Both the position numbers and the translations under genes were made by a program. From Pegoplata infirma (taxonomy: Eukaryota; Arthropoda; Insecta; Diptera; Anthomyiidae), in NCBI GenBank assembly GCA_963921195.1, contig OY992537.1:150567341-150631340 (forward strand): a stretch of DNA of 64,000 nt. The letters run 5' to 3'. Shown piece after piece: positions 29,711 through 41,902 of the stretch (position 1 is its first letter; the number at the start of each line of letters is the position of its first letter). Below the pieces are notes generated by a model that did not search any database, had not been told where the DNA came from, and saw nothing but the letters and a program-made list of their open reading frames with translations.

Positions 29711-31484
29711 CAGTGGGAAAAATTGCCAATCTAGCGGGAAATAATTCAAAATATAAGTAACAGATTTTAACAAAGTTATAATGCGATTTTAAAGTGGGAT
29801 AGTGACTGCGTTTTAATCCGTTAAGAACTTAAAGTTTAGTTAACCCATTAGGGAATTACACACTATCAAATGTTGACAATTTATTGGGCTCTCACAGTTA
29901 GTTGTTTATAATAGTAAACTTGTCATCGCCGTGTATCGGAAGGGGTAAGCCGTTACCTACCAAGTGTTTGATTTCTTTTAAAGGGTGCTATTAGGTATAT
30001 TATGTATAAATTTGCATACGTTATCTGTTTTGCGAAGGCTCCCCCGTAACGAATTACATAAACAACGTTTTTTTTACTTTTTTAAATTCTTATGGAGCTA
30101 CAAAAAAAACGCTGTCAGATGCTGCTTAATCTTTAATTATAGATTATTATTCATATAATGAAGTATTACTATTCAAAAAATTAGCTGCGTAGGCCTGCGT
30201 AGCGATTTTTTAAAATTATTTTTTGTAATTTTGGTCTTTCAGTAATTATAATTCTAAACCTAGGCAGCGATGAACGCGACTCACGTATATGTTGAGAATC
30301 GCGAAGGATTGTTAGTAATTTGTTTTTAACATAGTATAGCGTCGAAATCTTGAAAAAAGTTCGTGCTGAATTAAAATTATTTTTGATTTTATGATTTTTA
30401 AATAACCGATTTAAGTCGCATTCAGTTGGTGAAAAAATTCTTAATAAAAATATTGTTATAAATAATAATAAATTTAATACTATCATTTGAATTGGTTAAT
30501 AAACTCTTTGGTTTTTTTTTAATTTGTTTGACATGTCATTTCAACGGAGAGAGATATTTGAAGATTGGCGTAAATGCGACAGTGCTTCTGATCGGAACTC
30601 AACAGTTATCAATTATATCTTGTCCAAACTTGGAAATAACATCTGCAACGAGAATGATAGCTATAAAAAACTAACTGTTAGTGTGCGAGATTTATGTAGT
30701 AAATTCAAATGTAGATGGGCCAGTGTTTCTCGCAATTTATATAGTTTTGAAAACCATTACAATATATGGTTGAATGAAAATATAGATTTTCTAGTAGACG
30801 ACGAAGAACCAGGACCTTCACAACCTCGAGGGCGTCCTTTGAAGACTTTTTTGGAAACGACAAAAAAATCCAAGAGGAGTCGTGTTTCGGATCTTGTACA
30901 AAATAACATCAAGGAATAATTATTGGTCGCTACGAAAGTAAGTCTGTACAAATCTGGAAAGAGAGATGCAGCCCAATTATTAGATGAAATTAAAAAAAAA
31001 CACCAAAAAGGGCTACAAAGATGAAAAAAGCCGTATTTTACCCCTCTGAAGCCCCGACATAATACACACCAGAAGAGGCAATGGCACTATACATTGACAA
31101 AAGGTTAACTAAAAATTCGTATATGCTTATGCAATCAGGTGCTAGGACTCCTATTTTAGTTATATGCTGGATGTAGGGTATATGTCCAAATGTTATCAGA
31201 TTTCACTTACAATATTTGATAACCCCATTTAATTTTCAAAAAGTATAAAATTCTCATTTTAAACATAATTTTCCACAGCTAACAGGTACAAAAAAAAAAT
31301 ACTCTTGAGATAGTCGTATATAACACCTTTTGGGGCACCCTGTATTGAAAAACAGTTTCTTATTATTCATTATACAAAAAGCTCATGTCCTTGGCTATAA
31401 AATCTCCAAGTACTGTTATCGGATCAGACCAATAGTTTAGAAGATATGATTTTTTTCCTGCCAGATTGGTGTTTTTTCCCACTG
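29711..31484. mobile_element. 1.77 kb DNA element (CAGTGGGAAAAA termini) inside RT
   Basis: CAGTGGGAAAAATTGCCAAT at the left pairs with the complement of CCAGATTGGTGTTTTTTCCC-ACTG at the right. Flanks TCTGCCGC(A) and TGTGCCGT are an imperfect copy of about 8 bp of the interrupted codons, in keeping with a hAT-like duplication. The RT frame is restored if this segment is skipped. The interior has a plus-strand ORF at 30524-30919. Confidence 0.82.
30524..31210 (+). pseudogene. Unrecognised transposon protein fragment
   Basis: The 131-residue frame (30524-30919) starts MFDMSFQRREIFEDWRKCD, has a central charged part, then EPGPSQPRGRPLKTFLETTKKSKRSR, and ends at a TAA. In shifting frames beyond it, recognisable pieces follow: KSGKRDAAQLLDEIKK, YTPEEAMALYIDKRLTK and SYMLMQSGARTP, with a stop and indels between. 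I recall similar GRP-K-F-SKRR proteins as repeated, transposon-like genes in other invertebrates, but cannot name the family. It lies in the only interior coding region of its element, so it may be a remnant of that element's own gene. Confidence 0.5.
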
Positions 31485-32819
31485 TGTGCCGTGTGGACTG
31501 GTAATGATTTATCTGAATACTTTGAGACGTATACTGGAGTTAAACAAGGCTGCTTACTGTCACCACTACTTTTCACACTTTACCTAAATGATCTTCATGA
31601 TCATTTAGGGGGTGGTTTGATGTTGAACGATGTAAACGTGCGTTTGCTTCTTTATGCAGATAACATTGTTTTGCTTGCAGACGATATAAAAGTTATGCAA
31701 AATATGGTAAAAAACTTAGAAAGCTACTGTGATCAATGGAACATGGAAGTAAACATGATAAAGTCAGAAATGATGGTATTCAGGACATCTGGCAGACTTG
31801 CATCGAGAGAAAAAATTATATACAAAAACCAAAAAGTAAGAATAGTTAACGAATACAATTATCTGGGTGTAATTCTGACACCAAAGTTGAGCTTTAAAAA
31901 ACATGTTGAAAAAAGAAACATTTCAGCTAAAAATAGCATTAACGCGACGTGGAACAGCTTTATAAATAAACCCAATATAAACCTTAAAGTCAAGTGGAAA
32001 CTATTCCAAGCTGTATGTCGTTCAATACAAGCATACGCTGCTCAAGTCTGGGGTTATTGTTTGTATGATGAAGTTGATAAACTTCAACGGTACTTTTTGA
32101 AAAGAGTTTTAAAATTACCAGAATTTACACCAAACTATGCATTGGCACTGGAAACAAAAGCAGAATGTAGTTATTTTTACACGCTTGAGTTGCATATGAA
32201 TTACATATACAAAACGTTATTCCAATATAGACAAAACCGATTACCACATAAATTGTCTATGATTATGTTACAAAATAACTTATTTTGGGCAAAGGAAATA
32301 AACGAAATGGGCAGGGAATTTGGTATAAGCTTTGAGTTTGAAGATGTTTCAGCTCAAGAATGGGTTCAAAAAGGGACCATATTGCTACAAGAATTAAAAT
32401 TCAAAACCCTTGAAAATATGAAACAACAAGCTTTAAAAAGTGAATTACGTTTTTATAGACACTTGGACCATAACATGCCGGTAAATTATATCGATACTAT
32501 AAAAAACCAACGGCAACTTGCAATAATCTTTAAAACAAGATCAGATTTACTACCATTAAACGCAAATAGATTTGGTACATCTGAAAATAAATCGTGCACA
32601 TTATGTAATACTAGAGAAGACGAAAATTTACAACACTTTATGGCAAAATGCCCCATACTTAAAGAATTCCGATACAGATACTTTGAAAAACCATACCTCA
32701 ATGAAATTGAACTTATAAACATTTTGAATGGTAAAATACCCAATGGGTGGAATAAGATTTATAACTATGTTGAAAATGCTTTGAAGTACGGAAAAATAAT
32801 AATTGAGGAATTTGTGTAA
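31485..32819 (+). pseudogene. Non-LTR ORF2: RT active site to C-terminus
   Basis: Coding resumes at 31488 after the DNA element. TGVKQGCLLSPLLFTLYLND precedes YADN at the active site, where most relatives have YADD, so the second catalytic Asp is replaced by Asn. VNEYNYLGVILTPKLSFKKHV and a long helical C-terminal domain follow, then a C-x2-C-x8-H-x4-C zinc finger (CTLCNTREDENLQHFMAKC). The frame is open for about 444 codons. The Met at 31446 lies inside the DNA element and is not a real start. The Asp-to-Asn change would be expected to abolish polymerase activity. Confidence 0.9.
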
Positions 32820-33004
32820 TTATATACTAAAATCTACTACAACTATATATATTTTGATCATATCTACTACAACTATATATATTTTAAAACATTTTTATAC
32901 TTATTTATTGTTTAATGTTTTTTCATTTTTATATAACAGACGACTATATGTCATTGTTATTTAATTTCTTTATTTGTATAATATCTTAATATTTTAAATA
33001 AAGA

Positions 33005-35220
33005 ACATACATACATACATACATACATACATACATACATACATACATACATACATACATACATACATACATACATACATACATACATACATACATACAT
33101 ACATACATACATACATACATACATACATACATACATACATACATACATACATACATACATACATACATACATACATACATACATACATACATACATACAT
33201 ACATACATACATACATACATACATACATACATACATACATACATACATACATACATACATACATACATACATACATACATACATACATACATACATACAT
33301 ACATACATACATACATACATACATACATACATACATACATACATACATACATACATACATACATACATACATACATACATACATACATACATACATACAT
33401 ACATACATACATACATACATACATACATACATACATACATACATACATACATACATACATACATACATACATACATACATACATACATACATACATACAT
33501 ACATACATACATACATACATACATACATACATACATACATACATACATACATACATACATACATACATACATACATACATACATACATACATACATACAT
33601 ACATACATACATACATACATACATACATACATACATACATACATACATACATACATACATACATACATACATACATACATACATACATACATACATACAT
33701 ACATACATACATACATACATACATACATACATACATACATACATACATACATACATACATACATACATACATACATACATACATACATACATACATACAT
33801 ACATACATACATACATACATACATACATACATACATACATACATACATACATACATACATACATACATACATACATACATACATACATACATACATACAT
33901 ACATACATACATACATACATACATACATACATACATACATACATACATACATACATACATACATACATACATACATACATACATACATACATACATACAT
34001 ACATACATACATACATACATACATACATACATACATACATACATACATACATACATACATACATACATACATACATACATACATACATACATACATACAT
34101 ACATACATACATACATACATACATACATACATACATACATACATACATACATACATACATACATACATACATACATACATACATACATACATACATACAT
34201 ACATACATACATACATACATACATACATACATACATACATACATACATACATACATACATACATACATACATACATACATACATACATACATACATACAT
34301 ACATACATACATACATACATACATACATACATACATACATACATACATACATACATACATACATACATACATACATACATACATACATACATACATACAT
34401 ACATACATACATACATACATACATACATACATACATACATACATACATACATACATACATACATACATACATACATACATACATACATACATACATACAT
34501 ACATACATACATACATACATACATACATACATACATACATACATACATACATACATACATACATACATACATACATACATACATACATACATACATACAT
34601 ACATACATACATACATACATACATACATACATACATACATACATACATACATACATACATACATACATACATACATACATACATACATACATACATACAT
34701 ACATACATACATACATACATACATACATACATACATACATACATACATACATACATACATACATACATACATACATACATACATACATACATACATACAT
34801 ACATACATACATACATACATACATACATACATACATACATACATACATACATACATACATACATACATACATACATACATACATACATACATACATACAT
34901 ACATACATACATACATACATACATACATACATACATACATACATACATACATACATACATACATACATACATACATACATACATACATACATACATACAT
35001 ACATACATACATACATACATACATACATACATACATACATACATACATACATACATACATACATACATACATACATACATACATACATACATACATACAT
35101 ACATACATACATACATACATACATACATACATACATACATACATACATACATACATACATACATACATACATACATACATACATACATACATACATACAT
35201 ACATACATACATACATACAT
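33005..35220. repeat. (ACAT)n array 1, about 554 units
   Basis: Uninterrupted perfect tetranucleotide repeat, 2,216 bp. It starts at the 3' end of the non-LTR element and ends at a MITE. The long minus-strand frames of MYVC repeats are artefacts of a stop-free 4-mer. Exact length in the genome is uncertain because such arrays assemble poorly. Confidence 0.97.
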
Positions 35221-35221
35221 A

Positions 35222-35914
35222 CACCGAAAAAATTTCCCAGTCGTATAGTTAAAGAATTTCCCAGTTAAAACCCAATTCTGTTCAAATAACTAATGTAGTA
35301 ATAAATAACTGGGATTTCAGTAAATTATAACAGAGTTTTAGTTGCCCTGTGTTTCAATTTATTTCATTTTGTCAAAATTATTTTACAAAAAAATAAATAA
35401 ATACAAACCAAAAAAATAAAGAAATAAATAAATATTGGAAAATTTGGACTTTAAAATATTTTGTTTTGGTAAGGTAAGACTGATCTATTTGATTAAGCGA
35501 AATATGTAACAAAAATAAGCTAAATCTTATCATTATTTTCAGACAGAGACCAAGAAAACCATGGAATGGAAAAAAGTCATAGGCGATGCTCTATTCAAAA
35601 ATTAAACAAGAAAAAAATATGTATGATGTGAAAGTGAAAATAAAATGTTAAGATAAATCAAATAAAGGGAATACGAAATAAAAATAATCAATGTTGGTGT
35701 TTCTTTATTTATTTTTTGACTTTTTAAATGATTATAAATAACTATGAAAAATAACGTAAATGTTGGTTCCCGTTGACTGGACAATAGTTGTTTTCTATAT
35801 TTAAAAATATTAGTTATTGTCAACCAATTTGAATAACTGGGACTCAGTTAGGTGTATTTTAACTGGGACTCAGTTAAAAAAATAGTAGCTGGTAACTGGG
35901 AAATTTTTTGGGTG
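35222..35914. mobile_element. 693-bp MITE in (ACAT)n, TA target
   Basis: CACCGAAAAAATTTCCCAG at 35222 pairs with the complement CTGGGAAATTTTTTGGGTG ending at 35914, flanked on both sides by TA within the ACAT units. No ORF of note. The interior phrase GTAGTAATAAATAACTGG recurs near 55890, so this family has another member at 55809. Confidence 0.93.
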
Positions 35915-37272
35915 TACATACATACATACATACATACATACATACATACATACATACATACATACATACATACATACATACATACATACATACATACATA
36001 CATACATACATACATACATACATACATACATACATACATACATACATACATACATACATACATACATACATACATACATACATACATACATACATACATA
36101 CATACATACATACATACATACATACATACATACATACATACATACATACATACATACATACATACATACATACATACATACATACATACATACATACATA
36201 CATACATACATACATACATACATACATACATACATACATACATACATACATACATACATACATACATACATACATACATACATACATACATACATACATA
36301 CATACATACATACATACATACATACATACATACATACATACATACATACATACATACATACATACATACATACATACATACATACATACATACATACATA
36401 CATACATACATACATACATACATACATACATACATACATACATACATACATACATACATACATACATACATACATACATACATACATACATACATACATA
36501 CATACATACATACATACATACATACATACATACATACATACATACATACATACATACATACATACATACATACATACATACATACATACATACATACATA
36601 CATACATACATACATACATACATACATACATACATACATACATACATACATACATACATACATACATACATACATACATACATACATACATACATACATA
36701 CATACATACATACATACATACATACATACATACATACATACATACATACATACATACATACATACATACATACATACATACATACATACATACATACATA
36801 CATACATACATACATACATACATACATACATACATACATACATACATACATACATACATACATACATACATACATACATACATACATACATACATACATA
36901 CATACATACATACATACATACATACATACATACATACATACATACATACATACATACATACATACATACATACATACATACATACATACATACATACATA
37001 CATACATACATACATACATACATACATACATACATACATACATACATACATACATACATACATACATACATACATACATACATACATACATACATACATA
37101 CATACATACATACATACATACATACATACATACATACATACATACATACATACATACATACATACATACATACATACATACATACATACATACATACATA
37201 CATACATACATACATACATACATACATACATACATACATACATACATACATACATACATACATACATACATA
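35915..37272. repeat. (ACAT)n array 2, about 340 units
   Basis: Perfect repeat between the MITE and the first Waldo-like element. Frames through it fuse to the Waldo ORF and inflate it to more than 1,300 codons; the HTYI residues are not a protein. Confidence 0.97.
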
Positions 37273-39999
37273 CACAGCTGCTATATCCCTCCAAGATATA
37301 CCATTGAGGAATTCGAAGAAATCATCGACAACATAGTATCAGATGCAATTGATAGGGATCCCGTTATTATAGCTGGAGATTTCAACGCCTGGTCTACAGA
37401 TTGGGGCTGCCCTCGTACAACAGCAAGGGGTAGAATACTCCTTGAGGCATTCTCAGTACTAGATATTGTGCTGATGAACACAGGAAGCGAACAGACGTTT
37501 AGTAGAGGAGAAAGTGGATCTATTGTAGACATATCTTTTGCAAGTAACAGTATTGCACGACGAGTAAATTGGTGCCTGTCTGACCAGTACACCCATAGTG
37601 ATCATTATGCTATAATAATGGATATATCGCAGGAGCACCCACCCGCAACTGCCAATATTCGGTCGCAAACCCCTACTGGATGGAAAGTAAATACTCTTGA
37701 CAAAGATGTATTTCAGACCATGATAGCGGATATGGAACTTAGCGGTTCAGCTGAAATAATGGCAGAAAATCTGATGAAAGGGATATCGCAAGCATGTGAT
37801 GCGTCCATGGTGAAAAGGAAACCAAATCCTAAATGGCAACCAGTATACTGGTGGAATGCAGAAATAGCGGAGCTACGATCGCAATGTCTACATGCTAGAC
37901 GACGTTATACGAGAACGAGAGGTAGACCGGGAAACGATACCCTTCACCAAACATACAAGGCGAAAAGAAAATCCCTTAAATTGGCGATACGTAATAGTAA
38001 GAGAAGATGCTTTCTTGATATATGTGACGATCTTCAGGAAAACCCATGGGGACTCGCATATAAAATGGTGACAAAAAAACTTAAATGTTTAAGCCCGTCA
38101 GCACCCAGAGAGGAGTCAGTTCTTAAGGAAATTGTGGAACACCTATTTCCTCAACAAGAGCCAACTACTTGGAACCTAGACATTGGTGGAGAAGAATTTG
38201 ATCACCCTCCCGCTACAAATGTTGAAATTGAAGCAGCAATTGTGAAATTTAAGGATAAGAAAGCCCCAGGATTAGACTGTATCCCCAATCTGGTACTGAA
38301 GGAAGCATTCAAGTGTTGTCCAGGCCAATTCGTGGCTGTGATTAATAAATGCCTGCGACAAGGGACCTTCCCATCCATGTGGAAAAGACAGAAATTGGTT
38401 CTACTTCCTAAGGACAAAAAACCCCTAGATGACCCGTCTTCCTATCGACCGCTCTGCATGATAGATACATGTGGAAAACTGCTGGAGAGCATAGTGTGTA
38501 AGAGGCTGGAAGCCTGTGTCGAAGCTGCTGGAGGTTTATCCAACCATCAATTCGGTTTCAGGAAAGCCAAATCAACAGTGGATGCCATAAATGTGGTTGT
38601 AGAAACTGCAGCAAATGCAATTGAAGGAAAGAGATGGAGAAATGGTGGAAAGGAGTACTGCCTGATGGTAACCCTAGACATCAAAAATGCTTTTAACACA
38701 GCGAATTGGGAGGTTATTGTGAATGCGCTTTCTCAAATGAGGATACCAGAATATCTATTGGCTATTATAAAAGATTATTTCCGCAACAGGGTACTAATAT
38801 ACGATACTGATAGGGGAACGAAGCAGTATATGATATCGAAGGGTGTTCCACAAGGATCAGTACTGGGTCCTTTGTTATGGAACGTCATGTACGATGGTGT
38901 ACTAAGGCTTATGCTTCCAGACAGGGTCACAATCGTTGGCTTTGCAGATGATATAGCCATAGTGTGTGTCGCCAAAGATCTGGAAGAGGTTAAAACGGTC
39001 GCAAATTCTGCCATACAGATTGTTCGATCCTGGCTATCATCAGTTGGTCTAACACTAGCCGATCATAAGACGGAAGCGGTACTGATAAGCAGCCGTAAAG
39101 TGAGGGAAACTATCCAACTAAATATTGGATCGTACCGCATTGAGACAAAACCGTATCTCAAGTACCTTGGTGTAATGATTGATTGCCGCCTTTCCTTTAA
39201 CGATCATCTGAAATACATAAGTGAAAAGGCTTCGCGAACGTGCCAAGCGTTATCCAGAATAATGCCGAACACAAGAGGTCCCAAGTACCTACAGAGAAAA
39301 CTTTTAACTGAAGTGGTTAAGAGTACAATCTTATATGCTTCACCTATTTGGTCGAAATCGTTAAGATTTGCTACATACGGTAAACTGGTCACATCCGTAT
39401 ACAGACTTGCTGCCCTGCGGGTGTGCTGTGCCTTTAGAACGGTGTCAGATGAGGCGGCATTTGTTATAGCCGGTCTACTACCAGTAGATCTCCTGGCTAG
39501 AGAGTCGGAATATTCAACGGATGGTGTTGGTAACGATAGTGCTCGTAATGAGAATAGGTGCGTAAGTATTGCCAAATGGCAAGCACGTTGGACATTGTCC
39601 GACAAAGGCAGGTGGACGTATAGACTGATACCGGACATTAAGTACTGGTTTGACAGAAAACACGGGGACTTAAATTTTTACCTTACACAGATGTTAAGTG
39701 GACATGGATGTTTTAAGTCATATTTGTACAAATATGGACACGAAAGGGATCCGTTTTGTCCGCAATGTGGTGGTGACGTGGTTGAAGATGCGCAGCATGT
39801 ATTCTTCGTATGTCCACGATTTAATAATGGGAGGGCGAACCTGGAGGAGTTGGTAGGGTGTAGTGTCAATCCGACGAACTTAGTACACATTATGTTGTTA
39901 TCTTTAGTTAACTGGGAGTGTGTATGTAATTTTGTGAAATTGGTTCTTATGGAACTCCGTAGGGAAGAAACGATTCGAAGAAGAATCGAGGTAGTTTAG
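37273..39999 (+). CDS. Waldo-like ORF2, partial (endonuclease and RT)
   Basis: Coding begins inside the endonuclease at SCYIPPRYTIEEFEE, equal to residue 85 of the full ORF2 at 48498. GDFNAWSTDWGCP and HSDHYAII give the D-x-N and S-D-H catalytic residues; the first Asn and Glu motifs are missing by truncation. RT blocks follow: KAPGLDCIPN, FGFRKAKSTVDAI, TLDIKNAFN, GVPQGSVLGPLLW and FADD. The C-terminal finger is CPQCGGDVVEDAQHVFFVC. The frame is open from the array to the stop at 39997-39999, so the RT part is intact, but there is no real start. The product would nick (ACAT)n and copy its RNA there. Confidence 0.92.
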   Translation, partial: HSCYIPPRYTIEEFEEIIDNIVSDAIDRDPVIIAGDFNAWSTDWGCPRTTARGRILLEAFSVLDIVLMNTGSEQTFSRGESGSIVDISFASNSIARRVNWCLSDQYTHSDHYAIIMDISQEHPPATANIRSQTPTGWKVNTLDKDVFQTMIADMELSGSAEIMAENLMKGISQACDASMVKRKPNPKWQPVYWWNAEIAELRSQCLHARRRYTRTRGRPGNDTLHQTYKAKRKSLKLAIRNSKRRCFLDICDDLQENPWGLAYKMVTKKLKCLSPSAPREESVLKEIVEHLFPQQEPTTWNLDIGGEEFDHPPATNVEIEAAIVKFKDKKAPGLDCIPNLVLKEAFKCCPGQFVAVINKCLRQGTFPSMWKRQKLVLLPKDKKPLDDPSSYRPLCMIDTCGKLLESIVCKRLEACVEAAGGLSNHQFGFRKAKSTVDAINVVVETAANAIEGKRWRNGGKEYCLMVTLDIKNAFNTANWEVIVNALSQMRIPEYLLAIIKDYFRNRVLIYDTDRGTKQYMISKGVPQGSVLGPLLWNVMYDGVLRLMLPDRVTIVGFADDIAIVCVAKDLEEVKTVANSAIQIVRSWLSSVGLTLADHKTEAVLISSRKVRETIQLNIGSYRIETKPYLKYLGVMIDCRLSFNDHLKYISEKASRTCQALSRIMPNTRGPKYLQRKLLTEVVKSTILYASPIWSKSLRFATYGKLVTSVYRLAALRVCCAFRTVSDEAAFVIAGLLPVDLLARESEYSTDGVGNDSARNENRCVSIAKWQARWTLSDKGRWTYRLIPDIKYWFDRKHGDLNFYLTQMLSGHGCFKSYLYKYGHERDPFCPQCGGDVVEDAQHVFFVCPRFNNGRANLEELVGCSVNPTNLVHIMLLSLVNWECVCNFVKLVLMELRREETIRRRIEVV

Positions 40000-40148
40000 G
40001 GTAGATTTCTACCATTCCCCCCCCGTGAAGAATTTCTCAACGGTTGTACCGCGGGGACATTGGGGTCAGTGCTTCGAGGGTTTTTTAGCGGGTTAAAGTC
40101 CCGCATTCGTCTTTCGATGATTTTTACCTCAATAAAAAAAAAAAAAAA
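37273..40148 (+). mobile_element. Waldo-like (R1-clade) element 1
   Basis: A 5'-truncated non-LTR element sits directly in (ACAT)n, with ACAT units on both sides and the coding strand reading ACAT. ORF2 ends at 39999, followed by a 3' UTR of about 134 bp (with GTTGTACCGCGGGGAC) and poly(A) at 40134-40148, joined straight to ACAT. Waldo elements of flies are known to insert specifically into (ACAY)n repeats, which matches exactly. Confidence 0.93.
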
Positions 40149-41902
40149 CATACATACATACATACATACATACATACATACATACATACATACATACATA
40201 CATACATACATACATACATACATACATACATACATACATACATACATACATACATACATACATACATACATACATACATACATACATACATACATACATA
40301 CATACATACATACATACATACATACATACATACATACATACATACATACATACATACATACATACATACATACATACATACATACATACATACATACATA
40401 CATACATACATACATACATACATACATACATACATACATACATACATACATACATACATACATACATACATACATACATACATACATACATACATACATA
40501 CATACATACATACATACATACATACATACATACATACATACATACATACATACATACATACATACATACATACATACATACATACATACATACATACATA
40601 CATACATACATACATACATACATACATACATACATACATACATACATACATACATACATACATACATACATACATACATACATACATACATACATACATA
40701 CATACATACATACATACATACATACATACATACATACATACATACATACATACATACATACATACATACATACATACATACATACATACATACATACATA
40801 CATACATACATACATACATACATACATACATACATACATACATACATACATACATACATACATACATACATACATACATACATACATACATACATACATA
40901 CATACATACATACATACATACATACATACATACATACATACATACATACATACATACATACATACATACATACATACATACATACATACATACATACATA
41001 CATACATACATACATACATACATACATACATACATACATACATACATACATACATACATACATACATACATACATACATACATACATACATACATACATA
41101 CATACATACATACATACATACATACATACATACATACATACATACATACATACATACATACATACATACATACATACATACATACATACATACATACATA
41201 CATACATACATACATACATACATACATACATAAGAAAGATACATACATACATACATACATACATACATACATACATACATACATACATACATACATACAT
41301 ACATACATACATACATACATACATACATACATACATACATACATACATACATACATACATACATACATACATACATACATACATACATACATACATACAT
41401 ACATACATACATACATACATACATACATACATACATACATACATACATACATACATACATACATACATACATACATACATACATACATACATACATACAT
41501 ACATACATACATACATACATACATACATACATACATACATACATACATACATACATACATACATACATACATACATACATACATACATACATACATACAT
41601 ACATACATACATACATACATACATACATACATACATACATACATACATACATACATACATACATACATACATACATACATACATACATACATACATACAT
41701 ACATACATACATACATACATACATACATACATACATACATACATACATACATACATACATACATACATACATACATACATACATACATACATACATACAT
41801 ACATACATACATACATACATACATACATACATACATACATACATACATACATACATACATACATACATACATACATACATACATACATACATACATACAT
41901 AC
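40148..41902. repeat. (ACAT)n array 3, one 7-bp interruption
   Basis: About 437 units, broken once at 41233-41239 (AGAAAG-like), after which the phase changes. It lies between Waldo-like elements 1 and 2. Confidence 0.97.

Larger units (their letters stand above)
28450..33004 (+). mobile_element. Non-LTR retrotransposon, 5'-truncated in endonuclease
   Basis: One element runs in the plus direction from the tail of the endonuclease (about 28500) through RT and C-terminal zinc finger to 32819, then a short AT-rich 3' UTR to 33004. A DNA element (29711-31484) splits it; outside that insertion the reading frames join as K-S-A-V-W-T-G. Its 3' end (ATTTTAAATAAAGA) runs directly into the (ACAT)n array. 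The clade is not certain; it is distinct from Jockey and Waldo in this window. Confidence 0.82.

Noticed and set aside
30181..30486. Minus-strand 101-codon ORF with a hydrophobic start
   Set aside because: Could be read as a membrane protein, but composition is that of AT-rich chance frames and there is no motif.
32957..35224. MYVC-repeat ORFs of about 750 codons on the minus strand, and equivalents at 40000-48100
   Set aside because: Pure translation of the tetranucleotide repeat; all three frames per strand are open for the same reason.
37281..39890. Minus-strand frames of 60-144 codons over the Waldo-like ORFs, also at 42087-43787 and 48986-50794
   Set aside because: Antisense shadows of well-supported ORF2 coding sequence with no motifs of their own.
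35908..39999. ORF of more than 1,300 codons with an HTYI-repeat N-terminus
   Set aside because: The repeat part is (ACAT)n, which has no stop in any frame. It is fused by chance to the partial Waldo-like ORF2, which itself begins near 37273.
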